Source: Aphrocallistes beatrix (lineage: Eukaryota > Porifera > Hexactinellida > Sceptrulophora > Aphrocallistidae). From it: 64,000 bases of DNA. The DNA is taken from NCBI GenBank assembly GCA_963281255.1, contig OY725489.1, positions 2,418,001-2,482,000 on the forward strand, read 5' to 3'. Under the pieces are notes generated by a model, which searched no databases, was not told the DNA's origin, and saw only the letters and a program-made list of their open reading frames with translations. A program made the position numbers and the translations under genes. Positions 57,016-64,000 of the stretch are shown in pieces; position 1 is the first letter of the stretch; each line of letters begins with the position of its first letter.

Positions 57016-57343
57016 ATGACAGGGAGTCGGGATCCCATACCTTTTCCTGCCAATGAAGTTGATCGGATGAACACTCAGCAATTATTGCAAAGAGAAAGCG
57101 AGGATGGCACCCTGCTGATAGCCCCAGCACCCTTCTTGCCCAGCGGATTCCAGTCACCGATTGTTTCCCTTCAAATCCCAAGACTGCGGCATGCGTATTA
57201 TCAGGGAAGTACTCGAATTTAATGGAATTTCAAAGAGGTCTGTCGAAGTCTTCCCCATGAGCGATTCAAAACAAGAAATCTTCAGCATTGAACAAATGGA
57301 CACGTTGGTGCCTCCAGAGGGAAATTGTTCCATCTTTAACTGA
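57016..57343 (+). other. Coding-like stretch, unassigned
   Basis: Two overlapping plus frames (57016-57222, 57161-57343) would join by one shift into about 100 residues of ordinary composition (MNTQQLLQRESEDGTLLIAP; RSVEVFPMSDSKQEIFSIEQ). The minus strand (56966-57181) is also open. GC content is higher than the flanks. Not recognised; perhaps part of the same gene remnant as 55879-56676. Bases 56677-57015 between them hold nothing clear. Confidence 0.3.
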
Positions 57344-57429
57344 GTTTTTAATGGACATTCATTACTTATTTAAGACACTTTACTTAAAGTAAGTCCGCAA
57401 TTTACTTCGGGGTGGGGCAAGTTAATTTT

Positions 57430-58600
57430 TTCAACTCAGGATGCGTAACGATGACGTAATAGGGGTTGATGACTCATCATATTTAATGGATGTTGGAATC
57501 AGTTAGTGCGGCAGATCAATTAATATACACCTGCAATTAAATTATCAGCAATCTATCACCTAAAATGGCTAATTATGTGCGAAAAAAAGAAATTTCTAAT
57601 TACAGTATATAAAAAGTGACAATTACGTTACCATTCCGTGATGAGTCGACTTTTTCGTCTAAGGGGGTCAGAACTCAATGGAGCCATACCCTAAACCATG
57701 GATAATAATATTCGCATTGGAAGGTAGTTTTTACTTTCTTCCCCTTAATAATTGGACAATGGATCAGAAAGTAAAAGTCTGAGAAATTTTAGATAAAAAC
57801 AGACATATATAATTTTTAATATCTGGCTTGTTTGTACTGAATAATTGCATGAAACGTTCGAAATTTTCGGAGATTATAACAGGGTGGATTTACCATTGAT
57901 ATACAATAAATAGTATTTTGAAATTTATTCCAAAATTGATTATAATGAATTTATATAGTTAATATATACATTTTAATTTGTTTTGAACCATGGATAAATA
58001 ATGACTTGGGATATGCGATATTCGCTTATATGTAAAATGACAATCCTCCCAAACTTGATGATTTCGTTCTCAGGATTTGTTCCTTCTATAAACTTGGTGT
58101 TACTAGAATAGAACCTATACACGTAATACTTTAAATATTACCGTCCAGATTTTCAAATTGATTCCCATCCACAAAGTTTTAGTTGAATATGTAAAAAAAG
58201 AGTCGAAAATTAGGCTAAATTCCGACTAAATTCAGTAAATTAGGTGGCAATGCAAAAATTTGCAATTTTTAACGAAAAACGTTCGGTAGAAATTAAATAT
58301 GTATATCAATGAAGAGATATCTGATATGGAATGATGTATTCTATGACGATAAATGTTTAAATCTAAGGAAAGTTGAAGTATTATATCCTATTGCGACGAA
58401 AAATTGAATTTTAAAAAATCCTCAAATTCTAATAGTCATATCACTGATGTTAAACATTTATTTTAACTGTTTTGATAAACTAGAGTGGATAAATAGACTA
58501 CAGTTTATGATAGTTGAGCACAAAAAAAAATTCCCATCATACCTAATACAAAGGCGCCACACGGTAGCGTTAAAATGTGAATATTTTTTGAGTTAGGGTG
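57430..58600 (-). repeat. 1.1-kb dispersed repeat, inverted copy of 14350-15425
   Basis: Reverse complement of the copy beside the Harbinger transposase. At 58540-58600 it retains a short piece of that transposase's coding end. This copy has no other gene. Confidence 0.8.
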
Positions 58601-59080
58601 ATCATACGGATGTACGCCAATTGATAATTTTAAAAATTTAAATTAATAGATTATGAATGGAAAATACTAGATTTGACCGGCTATAAGTACATAAATAATC
58701 ATTCGATTGACAAAATATCTCATTATCTGATTATTTAGACATCCTAGAATGAAATAAAAACTAAATTACAATATATTTGGATCTAGCATTTTTTTTCAAA
58801 ATTTGAGGGCTTGTCACCTTAAACAAAATTGAGCGAAGCACTTTGCTGTTTCTCGTTTCAATTTCACATATGGCTAAGTTCAAGTTTCAAATCAAGTTCT
58901 GTTTTGGCATTTTCATAACTGAGTAATTGTGCAATTCTGATACTTGTGTCAAGAATTTATTTAGCCTGGCGTACTTAAATAGATCGGTTTAGGGCTGCAA
59001 TACATTCGGAAGCACATTTGCTTCACATCAACATGAGATCTTTTACCCTTGCTATTAACTATATCGGACCCAAAATGATC
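58601..59080. other. Intergenic, nothing recognised
   Basis: AT-rich, featureless. Confidence 0.4.
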
Positions 59081-59088
59081 ATCAGGCG

Positions 59089-60198
59089 TAGGGTTGCCAG
59101 ACGTCCGGGTTTCGAGCCATTTGTCCGGAGTCCGGGAATGGGATGAATTTGTCCGGGTTTGGAGAATTTTGAGTCCTGTCCGACTACTCACTACTCAGGA
59201 CTGTCAATATATTCTATCCGTATCTAAGTTATTTAGTTAGCTATTGCTCTGCTGCAAACGTGTCACTCTCTAATATTTGAAGAAAGAGTGCAAGTTTGTG
59301 AAATTTGGATTATTACTGATTTGTAATGCTACCATAGTGTACGTATACTACTGAGTACTAACCCTAACTGCCTAACATGTTTCGTAATGAGTATACTTGG
59401 AATCTTCTTTTTGTTTCTGTGTTTCAATGGCTTCAACGATGAATTATGATATGTAGACATAGGCGGATCCAGGGGGGGGCCCAAGGGGCCTGCCAGCTGG
59501 GCCCCCCCTTCGAGGACTAGCCTAATGCACTCGTTCTCGTAGTAGTATATTCCTTGTTACATATTTGGGCATATGTAAAGACGGAACTCCGTAGCTCAAT
59601 GGGTGAAGAACGATCAAATGATTTAATTCTTCTTTATGTCCACAGACATTAATCTCACGTATTCCGAGATATCAAAAGACCACGCTTGATGAAGTTAAGA
59701 AATCTATTAGATAATGCAGGTGATGAGACTGAGTGCTAGCCATCAGCAGCTGCTAGTTTTCAGTCTATAGTATATGCAAATGGTCATTCGATATGGGTTT
59801 TAATATAATTATCCAAAAAATTTTCTGGGGGGAGACCCCCCAAAAAGTCGCTCGTTCCACTCGCGTTGGGCCCCCCTTTCGTGAAATCCTGGATCCGCCC
59901 CTGGTAGATATGTAGTCACGTGGGTCAAGGGCCATTTTATGTGTCTTTGCAGCTCTGGTTTGCAGTGAATTACCAACATTCAAATTGTTATTTCAAATTT
60001 TATTCTCTGAGATTTTAGTTTACCCGCAATAACTAATAGACGAAATATAATTTATAATTTCTCTTGATTATTTATGTATTCTGTATATTTTGACGATAAG
60101 TTATTGAGACAAATTTAAAATTAGATAACATTACAATAAGCATTTTTTTAGAGAATAAATTATGTCCGGGTTTGGCCTTTTGAAAATCTGGCAACCAT
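59089..60198. mobile_element. hAT-type element, outer of a nested pair
   Basis: Flanked by identical 8-bp ATCAGGCG (59081-59088, 60199-60206). Termini TAGGGTTGCCAGA and complement of TATGGTTGCCAGA; subterminal GTCCGGGTTT boxes face each other. No transposase; 1110 bp including the inner element. Confidence 0.88.
59461..59903. mobile_element. hAT-type MITE, nested inside 59089-60198
   Basis: Ends AGGCGGATCCAGG (left, outermost bases lost) and CCTGGATCCGCCCCTG (right), with GGGGGGCCC blocks next to them. Flanks GTAGACAT / GTAGATAT match at 7 of 8 positions. Non-coding. Confidence 0.8.
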
Positions 60199-60206
60199 AA
60201 TCAGGC

Positions 60207-60345
60207 GTGATTAAGGTTGGCCTTTCCTATGGGAATTTTGTTTTTTATCAAAAATCAACCAAAAGACCTTTTTAACCATTTTTAGATACCTAAAGGGGTT
60301 CTAAACCTCAATTTCGATTTTCAGAATTTCAAAGCAAATATTTTT
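60207..60345. other. Short spacer
   Basis: Nothing recognised. Confidence 0.4.
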
Positions 60346-60756
60346 CTGCTTGGGTGGTGCAGTGGTTAGGGCGTTTGAATACCAAGACTTAGGTCGCGGG
60401 TTCTAACCTCACTCTAGTCATTTGCATTTTACTCTCAATTACATTGCTTCGGTAATGTAATCTGAGCCTACACTCTTGCAGAACCTTAGTGAGCTGAAAG
60501 CACTAAGGATGTCATCTCGTTTAAAGGTAAAGTTAGGTCAGGTGCTATCTTTCTTGCCTACTGTTAGCCGAGTTTTTCTCTGTAACACGCCATCATATGC
60601 ACACAGACATGCCATCATTATGCATACATACACGCCGCATGCACACATTCAGCAACTATCAGTAGGTTTAGCACCTCACCCAGATTGTAAACCCCCTGAG
60701 AACATATTAGCATGGATTCGGGGGGTATATAAATCTATAAACTTTAACTTTAACCA
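60346..60756 (+). repeat. tRNA-derived SINE, copy 2
   Basis: Same head (GCTTGGGTGGTGCAGTGG...GGTCGCGGGTTCTAACC), body and TATAAATCTATAAACTTTAA tail as 23079-23510, few differences. Not protein coding. Confidence 0.82.
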
Positions 60757-60858
60757 CCTGGTGTCGCCCAAAGAAGGACACATTTTTGTCTCATATCAAT
60801 AACTTCTTTAAACAATGTCAGATCATAATTTTGATGCTAAATTCATGGTCAGCATTAA

Positions 60859-61024
60859 ATTTCCAACAATTTGATATATATATTGGACACATTCGGAGAA
60901 ATTTTTTGACTGTGGGTCCCTAGCAACGACCAGGAATGTGAAAAAATTCCTGACCGTTGCTATGCACGGACATCCAAAAGATTCTCTAACTATGGTCAAT
61001 ATACATATCAAATTGCTGGAAATT
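60859..61024. repeat. Short inverted-repeat (hairpin) element
   Basis: AATTTCCAACAATTTGATAT at the left pairs with the complement at 61002-61023. The inner AGCAACG(A/G)CCAGGAAT and ATTCCTGACCGTTGCTA also pair, giving an imperfect 165-bp fold-back. Confidence 0.65.
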
Positions 61025-61744
61025 CAATGAGGAACACGAATTGAGGATTCAAATAATGATTTGACACGGTTAAAAAAAGTTATTGATCTGGGATTCCGGC
61101 GGACACTATTCAATGTGGCTATTTTTGGTTGCCCAGCCATCAATGACCACTTATTCACACTTTTGACGGCAAAAATTTTTCATATACCATATTTTGAAGT
61201 TTAGTACTGCTATAAGTTGTCGAATATGGATATTTGTATGCTATTTAATATTCTAAAGCAGTTATATACGGATGGATATTGAGGGGCATATATAAATATT
61301 TATTAAAACCTATTTTCTGGGACTTTTTTTTCAGCAATTATAAAGTTGATAACTTTTTGAAAATTCAACCTAGGGACGAAAACTCAACGGTTTCTGATAT
61401 ATCTCAAAGAGTAGAACATAATGAACAGACATAATTTTGATATTAGGAATAAAAAGAGAATTATAAAAAAAATAGTGTCAAAATTACTAAAAATGAAATA
61501 CCTCAGGTGTTTTGGTGTGAATTTTTATCAATTTTCAAATTTTCAAAAATCTGTCTGTTCATTAGTTAGATTATCGATTTATGAATGAATTTGAAAAGTT
61601 TCTAAAAGATTGTAAGAATATTGTTTCCGATTTTTTCTTTGTAAAATGACCAAATTTTTTAAAGCATTCTATACACTAAGGCAATGGTGCGGTTCAAAAA
61701 ACGTGGACTATGGACTAACTAGTATAGTTATAATTGCTCAATTT
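61025..61744. other. Intergenic, AT-rich
   Basis: No coding frame. The left terminus of the P-type element should lie in or just before this stretch; I could not identify it without the right end. Confidence 0.4.
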
Positions 61745-61830
61745 TGATTGGCTGAATTTTAGGCGCCAAAAATCGTACTGAATATTACACACTATATAAG
61801 CATGCCTACTATTAAGTTGTTATTTCAAAC
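61745..61830 (+). promoter_or_regulatory. Core promoter of the P-type transposase
   Basis: An inverted CCAAT box (GATTGGCTG at about 61747) and a strong TATA box TATATAAG (61793-61800) lie 90-95 bp before the ATG at 61890, predicting a transcript start near 61825 and a 65-nt leader. Confidence 0.6.
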
Positions 61831-61889
61831 TTCTACTATCTCTACTTATACATTCATTACTATACTCACACGAATTTCTTCGCTCTAAC

Positions 61890-64000
61890 ATGGCCTGCTT
61901 TGTGCCTGGTTGTAAATCCAACTATAAAAGTCAAGCTGGATTCACCACCTCATTCAACTTCCCGAAAGATCAAGAATTGCGTGAAAAATGGTTCAGAGCA
62001 ATCCCAAGACCCAAAGCTGACTACCAGAATAACAAGCAATTGAAGGTTAGTAATAGTTTGTTATTGTCTTATTCAAATCTTCCCTCAGTGTAGTATTTAC
62101 CCACCTCTCCTCTTAGGTATGCATCATTCATTTCAAAGAGCATGACATTGACAGTACTTTTGAATATTTTGATGGACAACGCACAGTGACAGTTCTGAAG
62201 GACAGAGTGGCTTTGAAGGAAAACGCAGTGCCTTGCATATTCTCCAATTGCCCTCCTTATCTCACTGATCACAATATCAAGACGAAGAGGCTATCGAAAG
62301 AAGACAAAGAGCAGCTGAGGATGGAGGAGGCTTTTTCAAAGAGTTTGGCAGACAACGAAGAAACGGTTGTTAAGTTCCTAGTTACATCATATTATGAGCT
62401 TATTACTAAATTACATTTGATCGACCTCCGTAATGGTTGGATTCTCTATTTATCCGATAACAATCCATTGGCATTTTATAAAATTATTGTAGTTGATTGT
62501 GAGCCTACCTTTGAAAGATCAGTCGTAATTGATGAGGATTTATTTGTGAAGGCTTTTTATAAACAAAGTTCCCTATCTATTTCAATACTTGCTATCAGTG
62601 ACACTCGTCAAATTGACAATCTTCTTGACGAAGTTGATAGGTATTCACAAGTCAATGAAACTCCCACTCAATATTCTATTAATATCCATATTCAAAATGC
62701 TATCAGGGAGTTGGAAAATGCAATCACACTTACTGAAGGAGATTCATTTGAGCAGCCTGATTTAAATGATCTAAGTAATTGTCATGATACATTAAGGAGT
62801 ATACTACTGTTTTTTATTTGCCAACTCAATAATTTAATCGCTTCTAAAAATAATCGAAGGTATAACGTTCTAACACAAGTACTTTCTCTTAAAATTCACG
62901 GTATATCACCTGCTTATTACCGTCTTATTCAAACATCAAATTGCTTAATACTACCGCACGAGCGAAATTTGCTTTCTATCAAAAATACTCTGGGCATAGA
63001 GGGTGAATATTTTAAGATCCTTAAGGAAATAACTTCTAATTTTACTGACAGAGATCGTCATGTAATACTGCAAATGGATGAAGTTCATATTCGCAGTGAT
63101 TCGTGTTACAAAGGTGGTAGAGTTTTAGGTTCTATTGAAAACCCACGAGACCCTGCAACTACTGTGTTTGCAATGATGATGATTTCAAGTTTAATGAAAA
63201 AATTTTCCACAATTGTAAGGCTAATTCCCCTCGGGTCCTCTTCTGCAACGGAGCTTTACCCAATAATTCAAAACACTATTATTGATATCGAAAGCTGTAA
63301 TTTATTTGTTGAAGCAATTTGTACTGACAATTATCCCTTGAACGTTAGTTTATTTAAATTATTTTCTCACGACGGCAAAACATTACAGCCAAAAGTTGAA
63401 CACCCTTGTAATCCAGCTCGAAATCTTATATTATTTTTTGATATCGTCCATATTATTAAATCAATCCGTAACAACTGGCTTAATCTGAAAGATTATGAAA
63501 AGACATTTATATTTCCTCGATTTAGCGACTGTACTCAAACACTAGCTAATGCTACGAATCCAGTTTGCAATCAGTTAATAATTTCTATACCTATTACTGG
63601 CATTACACTGAACCCTATGGGTATGACTAGTTCCATATGTCCTCCAATTTGTTCGGCTGTATTTGAGGATATTAGAAATATGTATAAGGCAGACAAATTC
63701 TCGATCCTTAAGATAGCTCCAAAATTAACTTCCAAAGCTTGTTGGCCATCAAAGTTGGAACGTCAAAACGTAAGCTTGGCTCTTAAAGTTTTTCATGAAA
63801 CGACAGCTGCAGGGCTATTAAATTACTCCAATGAGCGTAACCTTACTCACCAGACAGTCGAATTCCTAAATTTGATAAATAAAGTTTGGAATATTTTCAA
63901 TGTCAATTGGGTTGGGAAAAATATTCGATTTAATAACCAAGATATGGCTCCACTGGTTTTAGATGATGACAGAATAACCTTTTTGGAAAACATTGTATAC
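61890..64000 (+). CDS. P-element/THAP9-type transposase, apparently intact, runs off the window
   Basis: Exon 1 61890-62045, intron 62046-62116 (GTTAGT...CTTAG, 71 bp), exon 2 from 62117, open for 628 codons to the window end. Residues 1-92 are a THAP zinc finger: C-x4-C (C3, C8), C54-x2-H57 straddling the splice, the conserved Trp in EKWFRAIP, and AVPCIF (from residue 89), the domain's AVP box. The rest matches the P-transposase fold: LQMDEVHIRSD (Asp about 373), CTDNYPLN (Asp about 456) and FFDIVHIIKSIRNNW (Asp about 494, the family's D.xH..K.IRNN box), then a C-terminal region with FEDIRNMYK. Start chosen because THAP domains begin at the first Met. No stop or shift in 680 residues suggests a recent, possibly active copy. 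The C-terminus and inverted repeat lie beyond the window. Confidence 0.9.

Noticed and set aside
58961..59191. 76-codon minus frame
   Set aside because: Half of it overlaps the terminal GTCCGGGTTT boxes of a hAT element.
59583..59625. tRNA-like CCGTAGCTCAATGGGTGAAG
   Set aside because: Only an A-box-like match; no acceptor stem, anticodon arm or B box could be drawn.

Overview
The window is AT-rich eukaryotic nuclear DNA, almost certainly from a metazoan. It has short GT-AG introns, mariner/Tc1, hAT, Harbinger, MULE and P-type transposons, and a tRNA-derived SINE. I see no bacterial operons, rRNA genes or CRISPR arrays. The mix would fit an arthropod such as a copepod or another AT-rich invertebrate, but no host gene was recognised well enough to place the species. 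Coding capacity is nearly all transposase; the rest is interspersed repeats, many nested in one another.

1-9 kb: a decayed mariner inserted in a dispersed repeat (called family A here); a frameshifted zinc-finger protein gene of an invertebrate mobile-element-like family (1.6-3.4 kb); more family A copies, a mariner-type MITE and a MULE remnant. 9-18.3 kb: a Harbinger-like element whose ends are built from reiterated AAGATCGATCTT palindromes; a second Harbinger (Myb/SANT gene plus transposase tail); a 1.1-kb inverted duplication shared with 57.4-58.6 kb; and a giant fold-back element carrying a clean TTAA-flanked insertion.

18.3-36 kb: repeat families A and B, a SINE, two related mariner-type elements, hAT MITEs, a candidate duplicated host first exon, and a FLYWCH/MULE transposase whose two halves lie in opposite orientation. 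36-39.6 kb: a MULE with an N-terminal FLYWCH finger and a C-terminal RING finger, bracketed by inverted arrays of a 31-bp repeat. 39.6-46.4 kb: tandem and nested A/B repeats and hAT MITEs.

46.45-51.30 kb: a young-looking 4.84-kb transposon with about 530-bp inverted repeats, a 4-bp target duplication and a nine-exon transposase-like gene. 51.3-61.7 kb: repeats, an assembly gap of exactly 200 N inside a second fold-back copy, an unknown gene with a triplicated 43-residue unit, nested hAT elements and a second SINE. 61.9-64 kb: a P-element/THAP9-type transposase, with its THAP exon, a 71-bp intron and a 1.88-kb exon open through the window end.

Non-autonomous families probably depend on transposases like those seen here: the mariner-type MITEs on mariner, the fold-back, hAT and TTAA elements on sources outside the window. 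Families A and B share one GC-rich hairpin 3' terminus, so they were probably mobilised by the same machinery, perhaps Helitron/Helentron-like.
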